NCBI GenBank assembly: GCA_023627715.1
Contig: JAMAHW010000050.1
Location: 186,001-250,000 of the forward strand
Source: Periconia sp. R9002
Taxonomy: Eukaryota > Ascomycota > Dothideomycetes > Pleosporales > Periconiaceae
Reading direction: 5' to 3'
Length of the DNA: 64,000 bases
Below are positions 1 through 9,181 of the stretch, in pieces; within the stretch, counting starts at the first letter, position 1, and every line of letters starts with the position of its first letter. The notes under the pieces are model-generated. The model was not told the origin of the DNA. It ran no database searches and saw nothing but the letters and a program-made list of their open reading frames with translations. The position numbers and the translations under genes are program-made.

Positions 1-138
1 GTGGTTTCGAGGGTTCTTGCTGCTTTGCGGAGAAAGGAACCGGGCAATGACTATGGCTATGAGGGGAAGGAATCGGAGTTACGACGGCCAACTGGAATGA
101 GGCATTGGGGTGCACACGACAAGTGGAGGTTATTTTGA
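1..138 (+). CDS. 3' end of an unidentified gene (partial)
   Basis: An open frame runs in from the left edge of the window in frame 1 and stops with TGA at 136-138, giving 45 residues. The tail is strongly charged and polar, ending GAHDKWRLF, which looks like the C-terminus of a real protein rather than random translation. I do not recognise the family. No start can be seen because the gene begins outside the window, and an unseen intron acceptor could lie within the first bases. Confidence 0.4.
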   Translation: MVSRVLAALRRKEPGNDYGYEGKESELRRPTGMRHWGAHDKWRLF

Positions 139-577
139 TCGTTTCTGGTCTTTATTCCCTTTTGCACTTTAGTGTTACACTTGGTATTTTATGATGACAA
201 ACTTTAAAATGCAGTGTTGCTACTAAGCGCCGTATCATTCTACTTTCACCTACCAGCTTTGCTCTGATTTAGAACCTTCACTATTGCTATGGTCATGCGG
301 AATCCCTCAATGCTAAAATTGATATAGTTCACGTTCTGCTGTCTTCTTACTTGACCTTCAATGAAGCAGTCAATCTCCAAGCAATACACAAACACAGTTT
401 TTTTTTTCATAATCCCTTCTTCGAATCATACGCAGATGACCTCGTGAAGCACTGAGCTTGCACTACTCTTCTACGGATCACTCCAGTATCATTTAAACTT
501 ATTTGCGTTTTCATGAGATCAACATTTCCACTACAATTTCATTAACCACGTTATCACGTTCTGCTCAACAGAGTTTC
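139..577. other. Intergenic region
   Basis: AT-rich spacer between a gene end and the next start. It holds a run of nine T (around 400) and no credible reading frame or RNA gene. Confidence 0.6.
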
Positions 578-1407
578 ATGAGAAATAAAACCAAAATCTT
601 CAAATGGACTATCCAGATCTGCCTCATACTCGTTGTAATGGGTGTTGCCGGTTTGCAGTATATCGAGGGCGATGGGCACTTGTCTACGCGGTGACAGGTA
701 AAGGGAGAGTAAGAGTGATTGAGCAACCATCCTTGGAGTCTGGATCTACGGAGCATATTGCTACTAAGACTCAGTTCAAAATAGTGAACTGGGAAAAAGA
801 TGAGAGAATGCTCTGGCTGGCATTTTCCCTTGTAGCCAGTTGTCCAGCAAGTATGTGTTTGGGATTCATATACGCCGGGGCATATTATGCGCGCAAGCAC
901 CATGAAGATCAAAGAAGGAAGACGGTTAGGGAAAGGAAGAAGGTTAGGGAAGCAAAGAAGCGACTAAAAAACCTGCCGGAAGCTGATGTTTCTGCTACCA
1001 CCAACCTTCATACCCATTCGGCAATAAAGAGCCAGCTCACTACCATCATCCCCGATACGGAATCAGTTAATTTCCCTGTACAACACAAGCAAGACTCGCC
1101 TCCCCCTGTTAAAGAATCTATACTCGAAAGTATATCTATCGATTACAGACAAACTGCAACCAAATGGTACGAGGACCTGAGGTACAAGTGGAACCCGAGC
1201 CCTCGATATATTGGCACACAGCAAAGAAGCAATAATTTTCAAACCGGTGAGGATGGTTTCCAGATGACGACATTGCGGAGCTGCGAGGAAGTTACAAGGA
1301 CACCGTATAGTGCGGGTCTAGATATTATTGAGGAGAATACGAAGGCCGAATCTGGTGGGCGAGGAAGGAACAGGAATATTGCGATGACCGAGTTTCCAAT
1401 GTTTTGA
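578..1407 (+). CDS. Small two-helix membrane protein, uncharacterised
   Basis: Proposed exons 578-657 and 714-1407, 257 aa. The first exon encodes a hydrophobic helix (WTIQICLILVVMGVAGL) in a different frame from the rest. A GTATAT donor at 658 and an AG at 712-713 fuse it in frame to the long second frame, which carries another helix at about residues 59-84, starting LWLAFSLVASCP and followed by a basic stop-transfer stretch (ARKHHEDQRRK). The remainder is polar and probably disordered. No family is recognised. An alternative is an unspliced product starting at 604 or 808 with only the second helix. The 56-nt intron is inferred solely from frame and hydropathy. Confidence 0.45.
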
Positions 1408-1518
1408 AAGCCTTCGGGGTGGTTGGTTGGCGGTCAAGGTAAGCTTTGTATTAGAATATGTTGTTTTGTACGTAAAAGTCATTTCCCCCTTGGTCTCTAT
1501 TCCACACATTCATAATTA

Positions 1519-3159
1519 TTATCCAAGTCGGACTTTCTTCCACATTCTCAGACATTCCTGTAAATCTCCCACTACACTCCCCATGGGCTCGCTGACCATC
1601 TCTCTCATCGCCGCCCATACTACGCTTGCTAGCGCAAATGTCATTTGGTCTTCTTTTATAGCAAGATAATGACTCTTCGTCATGCCTCCAGACTGTGTCC
1701 AGCTCTTCCACAAGTCCAACAGTGTCGCTATGCGACGTGAAAATGCAGCATCCTGGATCATGGCATACAAAATCTGCTCAAGCAGTTCTGGGATAACTGG
1801 CTTTCGTTCCAGGTTGAGTTTCTCTTGAAGAAACCTCAGGTTAGCATCCACAATTATGGGAAATGGCAACCGTTGACTTTTCAGAGCATCCACGACTTGC
1901 GACTCCCGTCTCTGCTCATCACGCATTTGTTTTCGACGAAACTCATTATGGAAATCCATAGCCTCGGCCTGCAGTCTTTTTCTCCGCGCCTCGTCCCTCT
2001 GTGCAGGCGGCAGGCGATTCTCCTCGTTCATCTTTCTCGCTTGTTCAGTGAATCGTACATGTCTTTCAAACCGCTCTGCTTCTTGCTCATGTGCAGTCGT
2101 CCGCCAGGCTGGCACTTCGTCGTCGGTGAGGATCTGGAGCAGCACCATGACACCGCACGGCACGGTCTCTCGGCGGGCGATGGCGAGAATATCAGCCGGA
2201 ATCGAGAACGACCAAAGACCGCCTTGCGGTGCTTGAAGGGCAGTTGCTGCACAGGAAAACCAAAAGCCTGCGGTGGATTCTGACGAGGCATGGGAAGAGT
2301 GAAGGTGCAGGAGCGAGATTGAATGTTTTGAGTCGGACTCTGAATAGCACTCTTGAATGCCAGTTGCCGATATTTTGACGCGAATCGCAGAATTCATGCC
2401 CAATTTGAAACTCGCCGCACTGTCGTCATCCAAGAACCCGTCCCTCTCGTGAGGAATGTTCGAAGCGTTGTCTTTCTGGGCTTCTATGGCGTTGATTGCT
2501 GCAACAACATCAATTTGAGGATTCGCAGGGTGAACCGCTACCCAGTACGGCGGCAGGCTTTCTCGTCCTCTCCGGTCCCATTTGCTGTCCCAGTTCAATC
2601 CCAAACTCAATATGCCATCGCTGTCGTCACTCATGGCCACACTTAACACCTCATCGGTGCTTACTGGACTTAACAACAACTTCGTCCCTACTGGGGTCCA
2701 CAGCCCAGAACTTCGCAAATCCGCCCAGCCTTCTTTATTTGGTACGGCACCTCTGTCCAGCAAAAAGGCAACCAGAGCCTCGAAGTCGATCTCTGCTTGA
2801 GGTTGGGCAAGCTCGTCATGGTACTGAATTCTATAGCTCTTAATGCTAGTGATCATTTCCTTCCACTCGAAAAGTGTCCAGGTCCCTCCCTTCAGCTTGC
2901 TAGGTGTCTCGCGGAGACCGAAATACCTGGGATCATTACGATTCAAGGGAGTGATGCTGCGACGCGGAATCTCGATTTCCACAATGCCGGAAAGTAAAGC
3001 GCTTCGTGTAATAGCAACGACGCCATTACGCTGCAACGTCTTGGAGATCTCGCGTAGTGTAAAAAAGGATTTGGTTATGGTGTAGAGGCTCGGAAGAACG
3101 CCTATTACGGCCAGAGGAATCCCAACATAGGTTATCACGTCTACAGCGGAAACTGCCAT
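1519..3159 (-). CDS. Uncharacterised fungal membrane-anchored protein with basic coiled-coil region
   Basis: A single uninterrupted frame of 546 aa. The ATG at 3159 is chosen because it begins MAVSAVDVITYVGIPLAVIG, a start I recall from uncharacterised fungal proteins; the longer frame upstream to 3327 looks like translated leader. One hydrophobic helix covers residues 8-28. The middle is a globular region with many Trp, and roughly residues 345-430 form a highly charged helix rich in Glu, Arg and Gln (for example EARRKRLQAEAMDF). The C-terminus is helical and ends MWKKVRLG. I know of no assigned function; the layout suggests an N-terminally anchored cytosolic protein. The neighbouring gene at 3.8-4.7 kb is on the same strand but separated by 620 bp, so there is no sign of co-transcription. 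Confidence 0.75.
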   Translation of the reverse strand: MAVSAVDVITYVGIPLAVIGVLPSLYTITKSFFTLREISKTLQRNGVVAITRSALLSGIVEIEIPRRSITPLNRNDPRYFGLRETPSKLKGGTWTLFEWKEMITSIKSYRIQYHDELAQPQAEIDFEALVAFLLDRGAVPNKEGWADLRSSGLWTPVGTKLLLSPVSTDEVLSVAMSDDSDGILSLGLNWDSKWDRRGRESLPPYWVAVHPANPQIDVVAAINAIEAQKDNASNIPHERDGFLDDDSAASFKLGMNSAIRVKISATGIQECYSESDSKHSISLLHLHSSHASSESTAGFWFSCAATALQAPQGGLWSFSIPADILAIARRETVPCGVMVLLQILTDDEVPAWRTTAHEQEAERFERHVRFTEQARKMNEENRLPPAQRDEARRKRLQAEAMDFHNEFRRKQMRDEQRRESQVVDALKSQRLPFPIIVDANLRFLQEKLNLERKPVIPELLEQILYAMIQDAAFSRRIATLLDLWKSWTQSGGMTKSHYLAIKEDQMTFALASVVWAAMREMVSEPMGSVVGDLQECLRMWKKVRLG

Positions 3160-3778
3160 GTTTGAATGTGCACTGAGGCCTCTCAAGGAAAAAAGTGAAA
3201 AGCAAATCTCAAGGCTACCACAATATATATATGCAAAGCCAAAAAATTGCCTTCCCCCTGCGGAGTGCAGATAGACCGAAAATGGAATAGCGCGTCTGTG
3301 TTCCGGAATACGAGAGCTGGACGGCACGTGGTTCGGGGGTGTCCATTAACATTTGAAGTTCAGAGACTAGGTAACTCGGAGATGAGGTACAGTTTCACTG
3401 AGCCGAGCACATTTATCGAGAATGTCACGCGGGTGTCACTATATCGCGCACTCACAAACACTCCCGCAAATGTAATAATACTACATGCAGTATCTTCACA
3501 AAAATAATCTAACCAATAGTTACCTGTGAGCACGTCCCCAGCCAAGGACGTTACCTGAGATGCAAACCAGTGTTGATACTGTGACTGATTATACCAATCA
3601 ATTCAAATGTTGCGAAGAAGAAAACACTTCTAATAGAGTATCACGTGTTACGAGTGCGGGCTATTTCGACACCTGGGTGAATGTGAATACTGTGCTATTA
3701 GTGTACATTTGTAAACAGTGGGTACCTAGAAATATACATAGTTCCGTCCTTGTACGCCAGCAAATTGAATGACCGTCC
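3160..3778. other. Intergenic region
   Basis: Promoter side of the gene ending at 3159 and 3' flank of the DUF4336 gene. A short TATATATA run lies near 3226-3233, about 70 bp upstream of the former gene's ATG, and could act as its core promoter. Nothing else supportable. Confidence 0.5.
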
Positions 3779-4694
3779 TCATTTCTCCTTCTTGGCCAAG
3801 TCGAGATGCCATTCCATGATTTTTTCAAAAATGCCCTTTCCATTGGTTTCCACCACATCACCGTGGCAAGGAATGATCCTCTCGAAACCCCATTTGTCAA
3901 TTCGTGATACCGACCGCGCGAATCCTGCCCTGTCCTTTGAGCTAATGCCATACCAGATCAACCTTTTTTGCCAGTCACTATGCGTGTTGGTCACAGCTCC
4001 GAACATTCTAGTCAGGATCCCGCTGGTCGCAGACATTCCGGTCTTCGAATATTGCTCTGTGGGTGGGTAGTTAAACATGAGATCGGCTTGGATAAGCGTC
4101 TTCGTGGGTTTGTGGTTGAACACGATCTCTTTGTTCTGGTGCGCTGGAACATACTCGTACTCGAATTCGGCGTCGAAATCAGGGTCGATTGATGGATGGG
4201 GACTATTTTTTGTGAAAATGGTGGCGAATGGGACGTCTTCGTTGTTCTGCGATTTACGCTTTTCTGGAAGGCCTTCAGGTCCAATCACTTTCGCATTAGG
4301 GTAGGCCGCGTGCCAGGGTCCGAGAAATATGTGATGCTTGACCAAAGTTAAAAAACGTGCAAAAGTTATAAAAACTACAAGGGAACAGTCTCACCTCGAA
4401 ATCGAGGGCTGTAATGTATCGAACTTCGCCCATCGCGGTGACTTTCTGCTTCACCTCGTCGGTTAAGGCGACGGGCGAGAAAACCGCAAGCGATCCATTC
4501 TGCATCCGGACTGTGTTTGGATTAGCCAGTTGCGTGGTGAAGAAAAGGGCGCCGTTACTTATTGTACCCCGACCACCGACTTTTATTCTTCCGAAACGCG
4601 AGAATGGTACGGATAGGGTAGTGATGGTGTTGGGGACCACATCGCGAATGACCATCACCTGCTCAGGATTTGAAGGGATGAGCTTTGAAGACAT
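3779..4694 (-). CDS. DUF4336 / metallo-beta-lactamase-like protein
   Basis: Two exons, 4395-4694 and 3779-4336, give 285 aa. The 58-nt intron (4337-4394) has a GTGAGA donor and CAAG acceptor, and its removal in phase 0 creates the conserved stretch ALDFE-HHIFLGPWHAAYP followed by AKVIGPEGLPEKR, typical of DUF4336 proteins. A second conserved element, IIPCHGDVVETNGK, lies near the C-terminus and supplies another His-Gly-Asp. DUF4336 proteins have the metallo-hydrolase fold, but substrates are unknown. No signal peptide is visible, so a cytosolic soluble protein is likely. The upstream reading that starts at a non-ATG codon within the intron is an artefact of the unspliced frame. Confidence 0.85.
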
Positions 4695-5561
4695 CTTGCA
4701 GAGTTAAAGGATGCAAGGCCTAAAGATGAACAGATACGGGAGGGGAAACGGTTATAAGCAGCGGATGAGATGGATGGAGAGATTCTAGAACGCTGAAAGC
4801 AGATGTTTAGGTAATGACGCAATCGACTACCTGCATGTGTTGGAGAAAGCAAGCCGATTCTTGATGGAATGTAGTGCGTGAATCTGAAGGTCTACATATA
4901 TCCAATTCTTCACAGGGCAGCACGGACAGAACTTGGTATGAGGCATTTCATTCTCGGCGAGTCCGTTGGCCAGCATGATTATGTGTTGAACCCCCAGCAC
5001 AGACTTACCGAGGCTTGATGACACGAGCAGAACCGCGGCATTCGTTCAGTTATTTGTATTCATTGTTGTCAGCAGTGAATGCCTAGATCGTTTTAATGCC
5101 CGCACATCAGCCAGTATTTGATATTTAGCTTCTCTGTGTCGTTGCTGACACATACTACCTATGTACGCATGTAAACTACAGGATTACTGTGTTCACCGTG
5201 CGCAGTTGGTTTTTGAACATTGATGCAAATTCGCAATCCGCATTCCGCATTCCGCAACTCGCAATACGCAATACTCATCGCGCATTGTATGCGCTACGTC
5301 ATGATAGTGCCGAGACGTCTAGAGACTGTACAGTTGCTCCGGCCCTTTGATTTCAAATTCGCTGTAATAGAGATGGTCTTGCTCCCTCATAATCCACAGC
5401 AGTTGAGCTCTGCCGCCTGTCAGCAAGCATAGAATGCCGTAGGATCAATACGGGCCGATCGCCCGTGACGTTCGATGTCGAATTGTGACCTGGTGTATTG
5501 AATGGTTCAAGTCGTTCACGAAGAATTTCAGCCATGCAGCCGACCAAGCCTATGCCGTATC
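4695..5561. other. Intergenic region
   Basis: Spacer between two minus-strand genes. Around 5225-5275 there is a run of short imperfect repeats of the type GCAATCCGCATTCCGC. No coding potential beyond short chance frames. Confidence 0.55.
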
Positions 5562-6542
5562 TCATCTCGCGTTCTCGGCACTGAGCTCTGCCATCAAGCC
5601 TCCGGCATCTCGCTTTTTAGCATCTTCGTCAAGCTTTTGTTGGATGAATTTGCTCATGTCCCTGACTTTCTGCAGGGCGATGTTGTTCAGATTGAGCAAA
5701 TCTAGCGGATCGACTGGAGCCCCACCATACTTGTTGATCTGACAGATTTCTCCATGGCGGTTCATTGTAATAATGATTTCTCCCTGTCGTACTTGCTCCT
5801 CGGCCAAGTCTGCATCCACCAGGAATATGTTTCCCTCCTCGTAGTATGAAAATGTCACGCTGAGTGGTTGATGTAGTATCGACAGTGGTATTGGCTCACG
5901 CTCGCGAGGGCTCAAAACGATGGCCTTTTCGCCTTCGACGATTACGTCTGGTCTTCGAAAATGTTGTAAGGCAGCCATGACAGCAATGCAGGAAGCATCA
6001 ATCAGACCACCATCATGATCAACGATGTGCACGTCTGCACGCAGGGCGAAGCATTTGAGTCCCGCAATGATGCACAATGATTCCGTGTCTAGCGCATTCG
6101 ACCGACGGATGGCTTTTTCGAGAACGCGCGAGAGAATAACCTCTGCATCTGTAGGCCTAGCTTTTGGTTAGACATTCCCGTATGTACATGTACATGGAAG
6201 AAGACGAACCTTCCAACTTCAAAAGCGGGTGATGCCATGGGAGAAAACTCGGTGATGATCTGAAAGACGCCATCAAATTTTCTCTCTGGGGGCGGTACTG
6301 CAACATCTACTGATATGCGAACAATTACTCTACAGTGGGTAAGTATTTGATCGGTGATGGCGAAAAAGAGAAGCGCACCTCGTCTTTCCAAGTTGGACAT
6401 CTGCTACCCCAAACTCGTCTCCAAAGGTCAGCTCCACATGGCGAAAGGCGTCGAAGTCGCGGCCGTCGCGTCGAACTCCTTCCTCGAGGGCTTTTTGGAT
6501 GAATTCGCGTTCGATGACCGAGATCTCGGCTTCGCGAGGCAT
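5562..6542 (-). CDS. rrp45: Exosome core subunit Rrp45 (PM/Scl-75), RNase PH fold
   Basis: Exons 6379-6542, 6210-6329 and 5562-6156 give 292 aa, close to yeast Rrp45 (about 305 aa). The start MPREAEISVIEREFIQKAL and the RRDGRDFDAFRHVELTFG element are the family N-terminus. After splicing, the core reads LGKTRVIVRISVDVAVPPP and then FDGVFQIITEFSPMASPAFE, followed by a third exon with SLCIIAGLKCFALRADVHIVD. Introns are 49 nt and 53 nt, GTGCGC-TAG and GTTCGT-TAG. The protein is an RNase PH-like subunit of the six-membered exosome ring, which threads RNA to the catalytic subunits in nucleus and cytoplasm; eukaryotic ring subunits are catalytically inert. It diverges from cwc15 over only 252 bp. 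Confidence 0.95.
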
Positions 6543-6794
6543 CTTGGGAGTAAATAGCTAAGGATTCCGATGTGCAACTGTTGTTGGCGCAAAAACGCAC
6601 ACCAGCTAATAATTGCGCGGCCCGGCGCGGTGCCCTAGAGCCCCAGCGGCCTTGGCTTGCGCTAACATCTGGCGGACAGGCTCCTGCCCCGACCTTTAAT
6701 TCTTCAACCCCCATCTACGACATCCATTTCACGCGAAAGACTCCCGAAATCTACGTTTTGATACTTTCAACTACTCGGAAATACACAATTTGCA
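6543..6794. promoter_or_regulatory. Divergent promoter shared by rrp45 and cwc15
   Basis: A 252-bp region separates the two start codons. It has a GC-rich segment near 6617-6665 and a pyrimidine-rich stretch leading to the cwc15 ATG, which sits in TTTGCAATGACG. No TATA box is evident. Short divergent spacing between two RNA-processing genes suggests a common bidirectional promoter; this is inference from spacing only. Confidence 0.6.
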
Positions 6795-7676
6795 ATGACG
6801 ACTGCCCACCGTCCCACATTCGATCCCGCCCGCGGCAAGGAAGCTGCTCGTGGCTCCGCGTACCACCAACGTCTTTTACCTGCGCATACCTTTCTTAAAC
6901 ACAGACAACCGGGCCAGGGAGGAGATGCAGATGCAGCCAAACGTGACCTTCGCGCGGAGCTCTTAGAAGCCGAAGCCCGCCATTTTGCGAAGAAGAATGG
7001 CACTTATATCGAGGATGACTCCGCCACCGACACCAACCCTGCCCCGAAGCGAGCGCTCGAGGACGTTTCGACCGCCGACATGGAAGAGGGAGACGAGGCA
7101 GATCAGAAAAGACGGCGAATCGAAATACTAGAAAAACACAGAGAGGAGGATGCAGATGACAGCAGTGATAGTAGTGAGAGTGGTGACAGTAGCGATGAAG
7201 AGTACGTTCTGATTGCTCCGTTAACTAGCCACCTTGTTGACACTTGAATAGTGACGACGACGACGATGATGAGACCGTAGCGCTGATGCGCGAGCTGGAA
7301 AAAATAAAGAAAGAGCGGGCTGAAGCGAAAGCTAAAGAGGTATGCAATAAGGATATCGCAGAGTTGATGTATAGCTGATTATCTTTAGGAAGCTGAACGG
7401 GCAGCCCAAGAAGAGGTACAACGTGAAGCAGACATCGCTCGCGGGAATCCTCTTCTGAACCCACGCGACTTTGCCATGAAGCGCCGTTGGGATGATGACG
7501 TTGTGTTCAAGAACCAAGCGCGCGGCACTGACGATAAGAACAAAAAGAAAGAGTTCATCAACGACATGCTTCGCTCAGATTTCCACAAGAAGTTCATGGT
7601 AAGATTTCACTGAGCTTGTACAGCAGTGTGTTATCGTATCCGCTGACGTTGATAACAGTCCAAATATGTCCGATGA
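6795..7676 (+). CDS. cwc15: Pre-mRNA-splicing factor Cwc15 (Cwf15)
   Basis: Exons 6795-7201, 7252-7339, 7389-7598 and 7659-7676 give 240 aa. The N-terminus [17 protein letters not shown] is the Cwf15 signature (TTAARPTFxPArGg). The middle is acidic: a Ser/Asp/Glu tract continues across intron 1 into a run of seven Asp, then an E/K-rich helix ([15 protein letters not shown]). The C-terminus [20 protein letters not shown] and FHKKFMSKYVR match the conserved end. The last exon is only 18 nt including the stop. Cwc15 belongs to the Prp19-associated (NineTeen) complex and enters the active spliceosome. All three introns are GT-AG, 49 to 60 nt. Confidence 0.96.
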
Positions 7677-8258
7677 GGTCAATTCAGCTTGGCCTGCTCC
7701 GTCTTTACATCATCGGCGTATGGATCGGTCTAGGGACGTGGACGAAGGATTCATGCAGAAATGAGGATTGAGCGTGGGGAAATTTAGAGCCGTGAGCGTA
7801 TGGGGGAAACGAGCGTTCGCTGGTCGCCAGACCCTTATCAGGATCGCCTAAACATTGCCATTTCGAGCCAGCTATCTTTTCCCTCCACCACAGCCTCTAA
7901 GAAGCAAAGGACATGCGACCAATGGACAACGGTGGATCTTTTACCGATGCCTAGAATTATGCATAGAGACCACTCATCGGATGCATTAGCGTGTCACCTC
8001 CAAGAGAGCTTGGTCGTGGGTAGGTGGGATCACCACAGGAGCTTACCTGCGACAAGCCCTCTGACGAAATGAGGCTTGAGATTCGTTCTTCGCTGAGGTA
8101 GTAAACGCTACCTCATAACTACAATATCATTAGTATCTTACGGATAAATAACTAATCTCCACCCTTCTTCCTTCGTCTGCTACTGCAGTATCAATTCTCG
8201 AACTTCTGCCAAGAACATTTTTTCCTTAACACACGTTGAACATTAACCACAAAGCAAC
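7677..8258. other. Intergenic region
   Basis: 3' flank of cwc15 and promoter of the small Gly-rich gene. I see no coding sequence; a 90-codon frame at 7800-8072 has no coding character. Confidence 0.55.
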
Positions 8259-8819
8259 ATGGCAGGCTACGGAAATCGGAATGCGCCAGACATCACTGCC
8301 GCCGCCCTCGAGGAAGAACACAACAACACGCGCTTTGCCCGTGAGGACTCACACGCTTACTCGGGCGGCCATGACACCTACGGCTCGGGGGCAACAGGCG
8401 GCGCGGGATTTGGCAACAAATCTGCCCCCGACCCTGTCTCAGAATACGATAACAGCGATCTAAGATTCGGCAGTCACAAAGATACAGCACCATACAGTGG
8501 AAGTACGACACATGGGAGTGGAACTGTTGGAGGCGCTGGTTACGGAAGTATGTATATAGAAAGGTGCCCTACAATCGCCCAGCATAGACTTTACTGACCA
8601 CGGCGTTCTTCAAGACAAAACCGGCAGTTTCTCTAATAAAAATGGTCTGTGTGGGTATGGTCGCAGTAGGTATTTGGGACTGACTGAGAAACAGATTCTA
8701 CAGTAGGAAAGGTGTTAGAGAAAGTTGGACATGTGATGCATAACGAAGGTTTGGCAGCGAAAGGAAGGGAACGGAGGAGGAGTTCGGGGTACGAACATGA
8801 GGAGGGCGCTGGGAAGTGA
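8259..8819 (+). CDS. Small Gly-rich stress-type protein, uncharacterised
   Basis: Exons 8259-8547, 8615-8644 and 8695-8819 give 147 aa. The N-terminal half is Gly/Ser/His-rich and contains two related blocks, HDTYGSGATGGAGFGNK and THGSGTVGGAGYGNK. The second is completed only after splicing, which supports intron 1. The C-terminus reads DSTVGKVLEKVGHVMHNEGL followed by AAKGRERRR, a motif (DSTxGKxxEKxGxxxxNExxxxKG) that I associate with small hydrophilic fungal stress or dormancy proteins. The protein has no helix long enough to cross a membrane and looks disordered. A protective, dehydrin-like role is plausible but not shown. Exon 2 is only 30 nt. Confidence 0.75.
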
Positions 8820-9181
8820 AAGTGCTACTTACATGCTTTCATTTATATGTATCCATATGGGAACAGGGTTATACCAAATTTCAACAGTAAGAATAGTAAT
8901 TGTTGATACGGGTTTCAAGCCATTCTACTTATGCACATTGGTATAATGTTTCCCGTACTCGCTCGCGTTTGAAATAAAACTCCATACATAGGTATGGGTA
9001 TTCATATGTATCTAGGTAGGTACTCATGCATTTGACGTACTGCTGTAGTTCCGGGAAGAGTAATGGGGACTAGAGACGCTAGTGGTTTCGACGCGCCTGT
9101 GCCATCACCTCCGTTGAACATTCAAACCCCCGTCCCCCTCTTAACGAGGGGCAATGGTTGCTTTCTATCCCCGATAGCAAC
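8820..9181. other. Intergenic region
   Basis: AT-rich spacer with TAGGTAGGTA-type and TATGTAT motifs near 8990-9030. No gene seen. Confidence 0.55.
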
